Shown here one piece after another: positions 10,559 through 23,730 of a DNA stretch of 64,000 nucleotides. Source of the stretch: Trema orientale (Eukaryota > Streptophyta > Magnoliopsida > Rosales > Cannabaceae). The notes below the pieces were generated by a model that was not told the origin of the DNA, made no database searches, and saw nothing but the letters and a program-made list of their open reading frames with translations. The first letter of the stretch is position 1, and each line of letters starts with the position of its first letter. Position numbers and translations under genes: made by a program. The stretch is taken from positions 273,233 through 337,232 of the forward strand of contig JXTC01000194.1 in the NCBI GenBank assembly GCA_002914845.1, read 5' to 3'.

Positions 10559-11178
10559 TGACGGTCTAATTGTGATACATAGCACTGCTCGTTAATGTGT
10601 GTACTTAAAGTTTGGTTGGGCACATCCTAATAAATTGTATTATGTTATAACTGCAACGTGCTAAATGACAATTTTTCACTAAGGGCTCTATATATATATA
10701 TATCTCTAGAGGCAGCGGCTGGTTTTTGCATGCACAGAACTTATTATGTTGCATATTATGTAGATCTGCATTGATTTTGTATCCTATGAAGGCCAGTACA
10801 ACCGAATCTTGTCCTCATTAAAATATGCGTATAAAGTTGAATTTTTAAGTTTGATCTCATACATAATAAGCGAATTTTTCCTGTATAACCACTTTTTCAG
10901 GAGCTTCACTAAATATAGCTATTTAAAAATAAAAATAGAAATAATAAAAAAACTAAATATAACTGTTGTATTTTGTCATTTTGTGCTTCAATAATCATTA
11001 ATATTTTTGGCATACCAAATTGCTGAACGCTCATAAACGACTTTAAAAGCTTTTGAAGTTGAAGAGAAGTATTGACTTTATAAGCAATAAAAAAATCATG
11101 ACTTCATGTACAACAAATATAGGAGCTAAAAATTTCAAAAAAAAAAAAATATATATATATATATATAGGAGCTAAAAG
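10559..11178. other. 3' flank of phytocyanin gene and spacer
   Basis: Includes the probable 3' UTR, a short TA run (10690-10702) and an A/TA tract (11139-11167) directly before the hAT insertion. No gene is visible. Confidence 0.5.
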
Positions 11179-11745
11179 TAGGGCTGACAATTCGTGTTAT
11201 CGTGTCATGTTCGGGTCGACACGACACCATAACACCTAACCCGAACACGATACGATTAATAAACGTGTCAAAAATTTAAACCCGAACACGACACGATTAA
11301 TACACGTGTAACACGACACGACACGTGTAACCCGTTTAATAAACGTGTCATGTGTCATATTATGACCCGTTTGACACGATTATTCAAAATTGACACGATT
11401 ATTCTAATTTAACACGATTATAACTACTTAATTTAATTTTACTCCTATAAATATGCTTAGAATTAATTAAAATCACGTTTAATATATTAAAATATTAATA
11501 AATGTGTCGTATTAGTATCGTGTTGACACAACACGAAAATGACACAAAAACGACACGTTTAATCAAACGGGTTACACAGGTCATTTTCGGGTTAAGCGGG
11601 TTGACCCGAAACCCACCCGTTTATTATACGTGTTACACGTGTCAACCCGAAATTGACACGAAAATTAAATAGGTCACCCAAACCCGTTTATTTCGTGTCG
11701 TTTTCGAGTCGTATCGTCGTGTCATATAGAAAATTGCCAGCCCTA
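11179..11745. mobile_element. hAT-type MITE, copy 1
   Basis: A 567-bp element bounded by TAGGGCTGACAATTC and, inverted, TAGGGCTGGCAATTTTC. It is flanked by a perfect 8-bp direct repeat GCTAAAAG (11171-11178 and 11746-11753), the target-duplication size of hAT transposons. The subterminal parts are dense in CACGAC/CGTGTC motifs, probable transposase-binding repeats. The centre is AT-rich and non-coding. It is near-identical to copy 2 at 32310-32887. Confidence 0.93.
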
Positions 11746-11753
11746 GCTAAAAG

Positions 11754-14700
11754 TCACCAATCACCCCCACAAAACTGATTTTGAGTCAAATAAATAATTT
11801 TTAGAAATGGTCATTCTCCTAGAGTCCCTAAAGGATTTCAGTACTAGGGCCTAGAAGTAGCCCAAGGTCACAGAAGAAACTAAGCCCATAAACAGTCCAG
11901 CTCTCATAACTTAAGCATCCATGCCTTAATACTATGGGGAAATGGATCTAACTAGGAATAATTTGGGCCAAAATAATTTTTCCAAGAATATTCTCAAAAT
12001 GATTTTCCTAGAAATGTCATAATATTAGTAACGGATAGTTTCCATGTTTTATGATGATAAATAAATTTATGAATTTTATATGACTAATCGTCAGTCATAT
12101 CCTTCACTAATATCGTCACACTTTTTATTTTTATTTTGTTTGGGAGGGAAATGTCATGACACTTTTATAAAAGTCTTTCAACCGGGACTTACTAGTTATT
12201 TGATCATTTTTGGGCCCAAAACTAGCATATCCGAGCTCAAAAGTTTGTTACTAAATGTCCAACTCATTTAATAATAAAAATAGAAATACAACATATTCCA
12301 CAACTGAAACTGAAACTTAAAAAAAAAAATGAACATTTAGTTATAACTTTAAAATATGGATATCTACTTAAACTAATTTAAAAAATTGGTTATCTGCCAA
12401 ATTTTCTCATAGAAAAATAATTTTGGCCCAAACCACTGTTAGTTTTGGTCCATTAAAATGCCTTTGGACCACTTCAGGTGGAGGCACGTAGTTTGAGATC
12501 ATAGCAACTCAGGGTTCTTTCACAAATAGCGGTTTCACTCTCGACTCCTTGTACATTACCATTGGGCCCCCTACAGCCCAACTCAGACGAATAACAAGTT
12601 GATTGGCTAATCCAACAAAATCAATTAGTATGAATGGTCCAACTATTTTTTTTTTCCCTTTCATTTTCATTATTGTTATCTTTCCACCGTTTTGATATTT
12701 AGAAAAATTAAACAGAAATACATGAAATTCTATGATCACGAATATTATCGTAAATAATCAAAATCATATCATAATTGTTAAAAAAAAAAAAGTATGCAGA
12801 GTAAACCTTAAAACTATTAAAAAAAAAAAGTAGAACTGTTTATTTTTTTTATTTATTTATTTTTGGCATAGAAACTCCTTCGATGATACCTTCCGGCTTA
12901 ACTTTTTTTAGGGAAAAACCTAAGATTCAGGTACTATGAGCTCACATCAAAGAAGTCATTAGTCGTCTAAGTCTGAAAAAAAAAAAAAAAAATTACTATC
13001 GATAAGATTTTTTTTCTTTCATATCCGTGATTTGTCTTTTTTTTTTTTTCGTCGATAAGATTTTTTTTTCTTTCATATCCTACCACATAATAATGTTACA
13101 AAAATTCAATGGATTTATTTATTTTTAGGTAGAGACTGGAGTGTGAAGAGTTAGTAAATAGTCACACAAGAAGTGCGTGGTGGTAACTAAGTGAGTGGGG
13201 AGTGTGTTTGGTGTGGGGTTGTATTAATATCTGCCATCGCAATTCATGAGATATGAATTGGCTGCATATATGTATATATATAGACATGCATGTATTGTAT
13301 TGCATATCAGAAAAGGCCCATTCACAAAATCTCACTCGTCCCATATTATCTCCTCTTTCTGTCGGGTGGTTGCTCCAATTCACATCCTCCGGGCCCTACC
13401 TGCCTAATTTTCCACCCACACTGCATGACCACGCATCCTTTTAGTCTGAGAATCTTTAATTTCCGCATTTAGTGCATTTTATTTGTACGGATCCTATTTT
13501 CTTCACTGCCTTCACTACACAAAATCCCCCCCCCCCTTTTTTTTTTCTTCTCTCTTCAAATTTTTTTTTTTTTTTAAATAATCTCTTTTCTTTTTTTTTT
13601 TTTTCAATTTTAATATTACAATTCTCAATTAAAGACTCCTTGCTCTTATATTGGTACAATTAGCAAGGGCAATCTCCAACACTACATGAGTTATTATTAT
13701 GTTATTCTGAGATACTTCTGATTGGATTCGTACGAGTCTAGTCTATTAATTATGATTTCACAGTAATAGGCTGACACCTTAATGTGCTCCATAATATTAC
13801 TCCTCAAATTTTAATGAAAAAGAGTGATAAAATTTACGAGAATTCTATTATAGGCTTATTATAATAGATGTTGGAAATTCGCCAGATGTGTTTGATTACA
13901 GTTTTTTTTTGTTAACAAGACTGTTTTTATGATACAAGGTTACTTTTATTTTGAGATTACAGATTCTCTCAAAATCTAGTACTTTACCATCTCTTTCGTA
14001 TGCGAGCACTCAACTTGTGTTGAAACAGTTGAAAAGTTCGATAATTTTCAGTGTTATTTTGTTATGATATCATGATTGATTATGGATTCTTTGAAAAAGT
14101 TAAAAAAGGTTCAGATGTCGGTCAACATGTACATAAGAAGTCGTCATTGTTTCTTTACCTAGAACACAAGTTATAATATGCCCATCAACAAATGGGTCGC
14201 TGCATTGGTTGGTAAGTGAATTGCTAGAACAAGGATAGTGGTGTTTTTTCTGGTATGATAGTGTACGGAAACTAATAAACTACAGTGTGTTTTGTATTAT
14301 ATATGCTTGATGTTCGGTCATAACAATTGGTAATGAAGCCCCATAACACAACACTCGTTTGGAGCATGGAGTTGCTCTCCGACACAACATGGCCTAGTAA
14401 AAGGGAAACATGGGACTTTTTTATACGTATTTTTGGTGCTAAATTCCATGCCATCCGTATTTAAGGTATAGCACCATACTTTCAAATTTGAAGGATGTGC
14501 ATGGATCGAAATAATGGCCATTGACTATATTTCTTCTTCCCATATCCAAATGTTCTTCGAAATACTGTTTATAATTCGTTCAGAACTTTGATAAAAATTC
14601 AAAAAAAATAAATAGAGAAAATTTTTCCTCTTATAATCTTGACTTGACAGTTATGGTAAGAGCGTGATAAATTCAAATCAAAGTATCTATATCTGTAATT

Positions 14701-17700
14701 TAGGATGAGTAATATTCGAAATACTCAAAATTAATATGATAAGTTATACCAAAAAATGTGATATAATCTTTAACTACATCTTATAACATAAATCAAATTT
14801 TTAAATAGCATATTCTTGTTTTAGTAAACTTTATATTGAGTGAGCGGTAAGAGCACATGCTACATGGGATCTCGGTCCTAAGTACAAGTCACACAGAGGT
14901 AAACGTGAAAATCTATTATCCCTAATGGGATAGGGTGGGGATTGGGTAGTAGTGAGTATTTTCTTTTAATTTGTAATAATTGGAGGTCAGATAGGATGAG
15001 GAAGTATTTTTTTTTAAAATTATAATAAATAGAGATAATTAGTTAAATTCCATTCTTTTTATTTAAAAAAAAATATTGAGTGAGCTGTAAGAGTGTACTC
15101 TCTCATATGGGCCACGATCAAGCGACCATAAAAATTAGAAAGCCCGTCGACTTGGTGGGCTGCTTCGTGACGTGGATGCCCAAAATGATGAAACACAAAA
15201 CTCTTATCCATACCTGATGGGCCACGTCAGCAAAACAAGAAGATTAATAAAGTGGGACCCTTCTATCACAGTCATAGGTGCAGATACAGTAATGTCTGAG
15301 CTGGATTGGTGGAGGGGACCATGGGCCCCAAAGGCGGCAAACAAAAGGCCCAGTTGCAACACTTGCACTGCCCGAGGTGGTGAAGAACCGTTAGCCTGAC
15401 ATTACGTGTACGGCCACGATTGATTTATGTGGAGCTGGAGAATAGCAAAGAAGATCTTCTGGAGTGTTTTGTTCCATCTGGGGTGAATCTTGGGAAAGTT
15501 TTGGAATTTTGTGCCGGGAAGGATTTTATTTTAAAACTGTCCTTAGTCCTATGGGGCATCTTGGTTTGTGGGGCTAAGTTTTTTCCTTTAAGGCCGTGAC
15601 CTTCTATTGCATCAAAGAGCAGAGAAAGAAGACAGAGAGAGGGACTGGGAGAGAGGGCAGCCTTAAAAGTTATGGGACAAAACGCCCTAAAGAAAAAGAC
15701 CAAGCCAAAGTTTTGAGGGTTCAGAAAATTTTAGTGCATGATGAATGAGAAAGTCGATCAATCTGTCATATTTTTGGCTGGTTCAAACATTGTGTTCAGG
15801 TTGCCAATTTTTCAGTCTCCTGTTCCATTATGAAAAAATCATCATATTGAAATCAAAAATCATCATATTGAAATCAACTATGTAGTAGTATATGCGACAA
15901 TGATTGAATTAATATTTATCAACCATGGTCCCAACATAAGTTTCAGTCCAACTATTTGAAATATTAAGTGTTGCGATGGCTCATAATTCATAAGTTTCAG
16001 GATGAGGATTTGATTTTAAAGAAAGTCATGAAGGGTCGGCTCGTTTTAGAAAAAGAGGAAAAAAAAAGAGGTAAATGGTAATGCACCAATTTATGCATTA
16101 TATTACTAGTCTTGTATAAAGGTTACAAAAACTTCTCTTATCAAGTTGCCCTTTGAATTTCACTAATAAATGTTAATTTCTATGATCTCTATATAGAGAT
16201 CCTCATCCCATTGAAGTAGTATAGGACTACTGGCAATGAAAAGTATCAAAACACGTATAGTATTGACTATTGAGCACCACCCTAATAGAGATGTGAGGTC
16301 TATGAACCACATATGAGGCTCAATTCTATTAGTATAGATGCCTTTTAACATGTTTTTAGCAAAAATGTAACGATAACAATTAAATTTCTTTGCAATACTC
16401 TAAGCAAAATGCAAAACTGATAATGGGCATATAATGTATTTGGGTTGGGCTAGTCTTATATAAATGGAGATGATTGTGGGGGACCCAAAAGATTTAATTC
16501 AAGAGGCATTGTCTCTATGCATTTAAATTGGGCTTAGAAATTCTGAAGTATCCCAGTAATAGGTTTGGCAACAGAGCTATCAGCAATGCTGAAAAAATTT
16601 TCATCACTCCCTTTTATTTTGTCTCCAGCTTCCTCTCCAATGCGTCTATCAGAAAGTGACATAACTATTGCACTCTTTATATGCCCTTCATAAAACAATC
16701 ACAGTGGTCTACATACATAGGCCTAAAACAAATAACTAAACATAAAAAAAAAGAGGAAGAAATATGGAACCCATAACACCTAGAAAAAAAAAATACTTAA
16801 AAAAAAGCTATATTTATATATATACAAAGAGTAAGAAAACAAAGAAAAAGACAAGCTGGTTTTCTCAGGGTATGTTTGTCATATTAGGCATGTAGGCTGC
16901 TTGTCTTCAGGTATAACTGCATAGCCAAAAGCATTTTAATTAAGGTATTGGCTTTTGTATGAGGTATATATATAAGCTAATGAAGTTTGGCTATTTGTGT
17001 ATGGACTATTTTTTCTATGCCAGAGACAGAGAGAGTTTTTCTTAGTGTTGCAGATGTTCAGTTAGGCTCTAAAATGACCCAACTGTTGGCTCTTCTTTCC
17101 CAGTCTTATCTAATTGGTCAATGGACCACTTAATTGCTCTTGTTTAAAATTGAAAAATATATGTTTATTAATATAAAGAAATCGTTATAACTGCCTATTA
17201 ATATTCTGTTAACCCCAACCGTTGATTTGAAGCATGAACTCTAGATATTATACGATAGCAATCTTTTTACCCCAATAGTCTGATTGTTTATCCACTCACT
17301 TGGATGATACCCCAAAGAGCTTTAATTATAATACGCTAAACTGGTCAAAGACAAACTTTGGCTTTAACAGTCAAACAATTGCTCTAAACTATTTGTACTT
17401 TTCCATTTTATCTTTTGCCCAAATTAGGTCCAAACCAAAATATTGCATTAAGAATGGTATCTTTCTTTTTCTTGAACAAGAATTATTAGTCTTCATTCTG
17501 ACAAATATATGTAAATGTAGATAAAATTATTCGTATTGTATAATAATTCACTATATGCTCACTAAATAAAAGCATGAATGCCCATTAAAATCAATTCTTT
17601 TAAAGCATTAGAGCCAAATTAATTCAATCGTTTTGTAATAATCATACACCTAAGGATATGCCCAAGAAAGATGACATTCCCAGCGCCATAATTGGCATAA

Positions 17701-19924
17701 ATTTTCTTACCTTTTCCATTGTTGGAATATGTTTGGTTTTCTAGCAAAAGTGTCCTATATATTATTGAGATTCATGTGTTATAAGCTCTAATTTTAAGAG
17801 AAGAGAGACAACCATACTTTCAGCCCAAGTAAAGTGTGTGACTTATTATAACCTCTGAGTTTTTATGGTGAAAGTGATTTGAGAACCCAGGAGATGATAT
17901 GATTCACCCACATACTGTACTAATAATGTCAGGGTTGGGCCAATTTTACTGACTAATTGAATATACTACCCACATTAATTGAGACAATGTAGTTGTAGGT
18001 GTGGCATTACTCATTAGTATTACTTCTCAAATACGCTGAAACAATCATTTTTATTTTTATCTTTTTTTTAATGCACGTTTCTCCAATTAAACGAAAAATA
18101 TAATATCTCACCAACCATTCAAAGAGAAATCTAACTCAAGCTTCTCATACAACCCAAACAAACATTTCTCAATTCATTAGAAGGGCTATACAAATGCTCC
18201 AACGGAGTGTTGATAATCAATTCATAAACAATCTTCGAAAAGAGAGACAACAAAATGTGCGAGAGAGTACCATAGGCCATTTGGTTGGCAATCTGACAAA
18301 GAAAGTGGCAAGAAAATACCCCGAAACGCGATCACAAATAGACAAAAATGCCAGCAAACGTGGTCTTGTGACCAATGTCGCGTGCTCATCAAGCGGCCTT
18401 GTAAGCAATCTCCCTCTAGCTGCTTGAACTTGAAGCCCATTTGTGTGCAAGTGTGGTATACCTGCACGAGCTGCAATAAGTTCCGGAACAATCACCCAAA
18501 ACCTGCCAAAGAATCCTTTTAGCGAAGGTTAATAAGAATTCGACTGCGGTTATATGTGGTAAGAAACAAGATTAAACCACAACAAAGATTATTATTATAT
18601 AGAATGTAATTATATTGAAAAATCTTGTGAAGGAGAAACATTTCTTAGTTGTAAAGGCATAATACCCTTAATTAAGTATTCAAAACCAGTGTATTAAAGC
18701 TAGAAACTTAATTCCCTACTCCCCTCTCCCCCCCCCCCCCCCCTCCAAAAAAAAAAAATCTTGCTTACTAATATTATAATTTTTATAAATCGTATAGTTG
18801 ATGAAAATTTTACTAAAGAACACCTAGACTCTAGTGTACATAATCACATATTCTTCCACTCTTGAAAACAATAAAGTAAAAAATGTTATTTCATATTTAA
18901 AGTAAACCTTTTTTTTCCCCTCGACATAGTTGTGGATTTATTTATTCAATTTTTTTAGAAAAGACATTATGGGATATTTGAGTATTAGGATAAGAAGAGG
19001 TACAATGATTCGTGGAGAGTCTCAGCAATCAAAATTTGGAAAACTTATCTATGATTGGAAATATCTGAGAGCCTCAGTCGCCTTGCCACTAAGAGTAAGC
19101 ACTAATCAGAGCAGGTATGGTGTCCAACGTAACGGCCATAACCGCACAACTGTTTTCCACATCCTAATTCTCCATTAAATTCATGCCACGTGTCCTTTTT
19201 ACCGACCCTGTCAGTCCACTCCTTTTTCTTTTTCTTAAAAAAGGTTTTGATAATTTCTCCTCTCTCTTACCTTTTTGTCTTTCCATTCCTTTTTCCGAAT
19301 GATGTTTTTCTCTATTTAATCTATATATATATATATTTGAACGACCCATTAAATTCTTTATAATGTAGTGTAATTAATATGATTAAATACATTAATTTTA
19401 CTATTATCAGGGACAATTCCCAAATTAAATGAATCTTTTAAAAAATCCACTAACCACCGAATAGGCAAGGCATAAAAAGTGCATTTCACCAGCACGTGTA
19501 CACTCGTGTACGAATTATGGAATATATTTTTTGGACCGACTTATATAAATAATTACTCTGATTTTAAATTTCATTTTACCACTTTTATCTTTCACGAGGG
19601 TGCCAGTCACGTGGAAGGGCACGTGCATTTTATTGACAAAAATATAAAATAAAAATAACAGTAACAAAATACAGAAGACCGTACACTTAGACTAAACTGT
19701 CCATCACCGTTGCTGTGACGGATATTTTCTTACATTAATTAACACTAATATATATAGTTAAAAATAAATAACAAATACATAGCAGATGCAACCAAAACTG
19801 AAAAAACAAAATACAAAAAAATACACACAAAAAAAGAAAAAAAAAAAAAACCGATATTTTGATTCCCGCCGATACAAAATTTTTGGCCAAAAATAGGGAG
19901 ATGATGATGAGAGAAGATAATGTC
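11754..19924. other. 8 kb gene-poor spacer
   Basis: I found no supportable gene. The stretch holds long homopolymers (T/C runs at 13527-13605, A runs near 12970, a C run at 18729-18743), a small direct repeat of GATAAGATTTTTTTTCTTTC (about 13000 and 13054), and a 22-bp direct repeat at 15832-15875. GC-richer patches at 15110-15420 and 18190-18500 have open frames on both strands but no recognisable protein. Close to the CRF gene, 19180-19630 carries several ACGT-core motifs. Confidence 0.5.
19185..19630. promoter_or_regulatory. Cluster of G-box/ABRE-like CACGTG motifs
   Basis: Four CACGTG hexamers fall within about 450 bp: in GCCACGTGTC (about 19186), AGCACGTGTA (about 19492), GTCACGTGGA (about 19609) and GGCACGTGCA (about 19620). 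G-boxes bind bZIP and bHLH factors. The cluster lies downstream of the CRF gene, with no gene seen starting on the other side, so its target is unknown. Confidence 0.35.
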
Positions 19925-20953
19925 TCAAAGAGCCACGAGAGGATCTGAACTGAATAAATCGCCGATATCTTGGAAATAATCGTCTACTTGGAACGCTTTG
20001 GAGGCGGATCCGAAGTCCCAACTCGTCTCTGCGAAAATGTCGCTGAAATCTCGGCCGAAAATACCGTCTCGCTGGCTCGTCTCGTCGAAAAAATCCGGTA
20101 TCGAGCTCTGAAAGTCAAAAATATCGTCCGGGATGAACGATTCAAAACTCGAGTGCTCCGAGAACTCGGAGAAGTTCTCCGATACGCACGACTCGTCTCG
20201 CGTATCGCCGATATCTCGGGACGTTTCCTTCGAGCCCAGAGAATCGGCTTCCTCGTTCGACGGCGAAGGGCACCGGAGGACGGAGGTCGGAGAGCAGAGG
20301 TTCTGGTTGTTGTGAGACTCGTCGCCGGAATAGTACCCGGAGCTCACCGCCGGCTTGTTTTCCGGTGATGATTTCGCCGGGAGAGGAGGGGTGGCGAAGT
20401 TGGTGAGCGCGTCGGGCCCACGCAACTGAATGGCCGCGCTGTCGTACACCATGGCAGCCTCTTCCGCAGTGTCGTACGTGCCCAGCCAGAGCCGTACGCG
20501 TCTCAGAGGGTCTCTGATCTCCGCCGCCCACTTCCCCCAGGGCCTCTGCCTCACGCCCCGGAACTTCTTCTCCGACGTCGCCGTCGTCTTCAGACTCCGG
20601 TGAGTCGCCGCCGGGACCTTCGTCCGTACGGAGGACCTCTTCCTCGACGACCGGCTCCTCCAAACGGCGTCGCTGCTTTCCCTCGTCGAGCACGGCGACG
20701 ACTCGATCGTAATCTCGTTCACGAACTTCTTCACCCTCCGCCGAGAAATGGGCTTCTGGGTATTGCCGTGACGATCTTCCTCGTCGCTGGAAGAGTCGGT
20801 GGCGTCGCCGTCGGTGACGGAAACCCGTACAATTCTGGGTCTGACCATCTCCGGCGCCTGCGAGGGTGTGGTTTGAGGATGGAACTCTTTGGTTGTGAGT
20901 TTAGTTTGATTTCGGTGTTCGGAAAACTTGACTACTGGTCCTCCTCGATTCAT
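19925..20953 (-). CDS. CRF: Cytokinin response factor-type AP2/ERF transcription factor (group VI)
   Basis: A single exon of 342 residues. The N-terminal CRF domain is seen as VVKFSEH (residues 7-13) followed by [20 protein letters not shown] (40-59) and [11 protein letters not shown] (71-81). One AP2/ERF DNA-binding domain spans about 131-187, with the ERF signature Ala and Asp ([17 protein letters not shown]) that favours GCC-box DNA. A SPTSVL motif, the putative kinase-phosphorylation motif of this group, lies around residue 220, followed by an acidic, Ser/Asp/Phe-rich C-terminus likely to activate transcription. CRFs are nuclear regulators acting in cytokinin and abiotic stress responses. 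The start is set by the conserved N-terminal block; no upstream in-frame Met is needed. The coding sequence is much more GC-rich than its flanks, which is normal for intronless ERF genes. Confidence 0.95.
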   Translation of the reverse strand: MNRGGPVVKFSEHRNQTKLTTKEFHPQTTPSQAPEMVRPRIVRVSVTDGDATDSSSDEEDRHGNTQKPISRRRVKKFVNEITIESSPCSTRESSDAVWRSRSSRKRSSVRTKVPAATHRSLKTTATSEKKFRGVRQRPWGKWAAEIRDPLRRVRLWLGTYDTAEEAAMVYDSAAIQLRGPDALTNFATPPLPAKSSPENKPAVSSGYYSGDESHNNQNLCSPTSVLRCPSPSNEEADSLGSKETSRDIGDTRDESCVSENFSEFSEHSSFESFIPDDIFDFQSSIPDFFDETSQRDGIFGRDFSDIFAETSWDFGSASKAFQVDDYFQDIGDLFSSDPLVAL

Positions 20954-21371
20954 CTTTTCTTTTTTTTGGGAAGCTTCTTTAGATTCTCGAGTAGTAGGAG
21001 TAGTGGTGGTGGTGGTTATGGCATTTGAAAGCGAAATGAGGAGAGTGAAATAATGGAGTGAAAAAAGGGGGGAAAAGATTCGTTTTGGAGACTAGACACG
21101 AGGAGGGAATAAAGAAGACGAAGAAGAAGATAATAAAGCTGGAACAGAGACTCGTTAAAGAGAAGCAAAAGGCTTGAAAATGGAGACTGGGTTGGGGTTT
21201 AAAAAACTCGAGAGCAAAAAGTTCATTAAAGGACGAGAAATTTCACGGAAAGTCACACCCAGAAAAAGAAAATTTAAAAAAAAAAAAAAGAAAAAGAAAA
21301 GAAAGAACAGTGAGCGTGACGAGAGACCCACAGTACGGTAAAGCAGAGATGTATACTGAGATGGGATTTGG

Positions 21372-21413
<42 letters not shown>

Positions 21414-21775
21414 TGAGAGCCAAAAGAAAAGAGAAAGAAGGAAAATGGAAATTTTCTGGGAAAGTTTCAAAGAGGAAAAGAAAATAAAGGAAAGAAAGAT
21501 GAGAGAGTGTGGACAGTAGGAGTAGCTTTACCGGAAAGGTAGCAAATGGGAATAAATGTTTTTGGAATCTAAACACACTCACTCAAGCTTCCACACTATA
21601 CTATACTAAATCTGAGTCACTAAAACCCTCCTTATAGAGTTCTCGAATATTTTCTCTCAGATTCCCGGGAAAATCTTGGAGAGGAAAAGAAAGTTAGAGC
21701 GAGACAGAAAGTGGGAGAGATAGAGAGAGATAACACGCTACACAGAGAAAGAAAGAATGAAAGAAGCAAAACTGT
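20954..21775 (-). promoter_or_regulatory. Long 5' leader of the CRF gene with upstream ATGs
   Basis: If transcription starts about 30 bp after the TATA box at 21801-21807, the leader is about 820 nt, unless it holds an unseen intron. It is pyrimidine-rich on the coding strand, with a CT run of about 35 bases (21377-21411). It contains two upstream ATGs: one at 21226 opening a 23-codon frame that stops within the leader, and one at 21024 opening a two-codon frame (ATG CCA TAA). Both could reduce translation of the main frame. Confidence 0.45.
21377..21411. repeat. (GA)n microsatellite
   Basis: An uninterrupted GA run of about 35 bases, which reads as CT in the CRF leader. Its length is likely to vary between individuals. 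Confidence 0.9.
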
Positions 21776-21800
21776 TGCGGTCTAATACAGAAGCTTGCTA

Positions 21801-21807
21801 CTTTATA
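21801..21807 (-). promoter_or_regulatory. TATA box of the CRF gene
   Basis: TATAAAG on the minus strand lies about 850 bp upstream of the start codon, just before a purine/pyrimidine-skewed leader. No better TATA element was seen nearer the gene. Confidence 0.4.
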
Positions 21808-22958
21808 GGATCTACCAAACAGCCGTAATCGCCAAACCTGGTTTAAATGCCTTTTTTTATTTTTTTATTTACAATTGTCATTATTATTATTATTATTATT
21901 TAACTTTTCTTATTTTTATTTCTTAAATACGTGTGTGTTATTAATTATTATTACTATTATTATTTTTATTATTGTGGTTGTTGTTATTATAAATAGTCTT
22001 TTTACCGGTGAGGAGTTTGTGAGTCTTGATTCTTGATTCTTGATGATAGTAAAAGATTCCGGCCGACTCCACCGTAGATATTTTCTTTTGACGAGATGCC
22101 GCATAAACCGGGCGTGCGAGATCGTTACGCGTGGCAAGTGGGTATTAAGATCTAACGGTGAGGGAAAGGTCAGGAAAGCGGGTCCCTGTATGACTCAGCA
22201 AAAGAATTTATATTCTCGTAATTTGGGATTCAGGTCACGTGAGATACACACATGGGGGGTACAGTCCTCCTTTGACTGAAAAAGAAAAAAAAAAAGTCTC
22301 TCTTTTTTAATTAGGTGTCTGTGCCACTTTTATTTAATTTATTATCATAATGCCCATTGAATGGCCTGTAATTACTTATTAACCTTTGAGCTGATAAGTT
22401 TTTATCTGCCAGGGTTATCTTAGTAATTACAGTTGTCAATGTAAAAAGATCTTAGAAGCCGTTATCTTAATTCTTAACGCGTTTGATAATTTTACCATTT
22501 AAACCTTATCATTTACAGCTAAGTGTAACGTGGCAGGCAACCTCGAATTTGGTACCATTAATAACCATGTTCTTAAACCATGCACGCTCTTCTTCCTTAA
22601 CCTTACCTTTTTTTTTTTTCCCCAAAAAAATAAAAAGAAAAAACTTGGTACAGTCCAAAAGTGTTCCGGTGTGGCACAGGCAGGGGTTAGACCCTACAAC
22701 TCAGACACGTTTCAGTATTCGATTAGCTTGTTGGATTAAAAGTAAAACATGGTCTTCTCTGAGTGTTGGTTCATGGTTAGTCAAAGTCCGAATAGTGATT
22801 GGCCATCAACTCATCACAATTCACAGCCTTTTATTTATTGTCAGTAAATTTTGGCCACTTGATGGGGGAGCCAAGTAGCCAATCGTTTATGACAGTTATT
22901 AGCTGCTCATCAACTTGCGAATTTAATTACTTTATATTTATACGTTTCTTAGTAATAT

Positions 22959-23072
22959 CTACACATATATAAAAATATTAAATAATAATCATAGCTAGAC
23001 AATTTTCACAAACAACTACACATATATAAAAATATTAAATAATAATCATAACTAGACAATTTTCACAAACAA
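22959..23072. repeat. Direct tandem duplication, unit 57 bp
   Basis: Two adjacent copies, 22959-23015 and 23016-23072, start CTACACATATATAAAAATAT and differ at about one base (ATAGCTAG versus ATAACTAG). This is a recent local duplication. Confidence 0.92.
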
Positions 23073-23699
23073 ACGTGTTCATTCTAACTCGGGGTAATGC
23101 ATTTTAGGCTTTCTCTCAAAGTTTCTATTTTGCAGCATTGCAGTTATTTATAAGCTACCAATTCAGTATACAAAATTGATCCCAAAAAAAAAAAAAGACA
23201 GAAATAATTTCTCACTGTCTTTTATGTATTTTTTTTAAACTACGAATAAATCGATGTATAAACTTGGTTTAGAAATTATGTTCTCTGCTCTTTGGATCTT
23301 GTTTCCATTAAAATTTTGTGTTGTCTAAGGATGACAACTTATTACTAGTTCTTACCTTCAATATAACTCAGTCTTGCTTTTTGTAATTTTTTCTTTTTCT
23401 TCGACAACTTACTCGGTCATTTTCGTTATATATGTGCATTTTTTATTAAAAAAAATTGTTTGGTTTATGCCTATAATTATTTTTATCCAATATTACAACT
23501 AAAATTGCTGAAAATTAGAAGCGTACATTTGGCAGCGACATAATAAGATCATTTTTTAAATGATGTATATATGTAACTCTTTCGTATAAATTTGAGACAT
23601 TTAAACAGCATTGCAAAAAGAGCCTCTATGCATCTGCAGAAGTCACCAGATACTAAGGTCAAGCACTTTTGGGCACAATATTTTTTAAATATATTTTCT

Positions 23700-23704
<5 letters not shown>

Positions 23705-23730
<26 letters not shown>
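23705..23730. repeat. (AG)n microsatellite
   Basis: A dinucleotide AG run of about 26 bases in intergenic DNA. Confidence 0.9.

Noticed and set aside
16860..16990. Possible microRNA-like hairpin around AAAAGCATTTTAATTAAGG..GCTTTTG
   Set aside because: Arms are short and no known mature plant microRNA sequence was recognised.
18194..18495. Overlapping open frames on both strands (77-92 codons) in a GC-richer patch
   Set aside because: No family motif, signal peptide or convincing splice partner. Frames on both strands are open together, as expected from base composition. It could be a gene relic, but I cannot support it.
20142..20693. 183-codon minus frame and the plus-strand frames within the CRF gene
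   Set aside because: They are shadows in other frames of the GC-rich CRF coding sequence, which has a clear AP2 domain.
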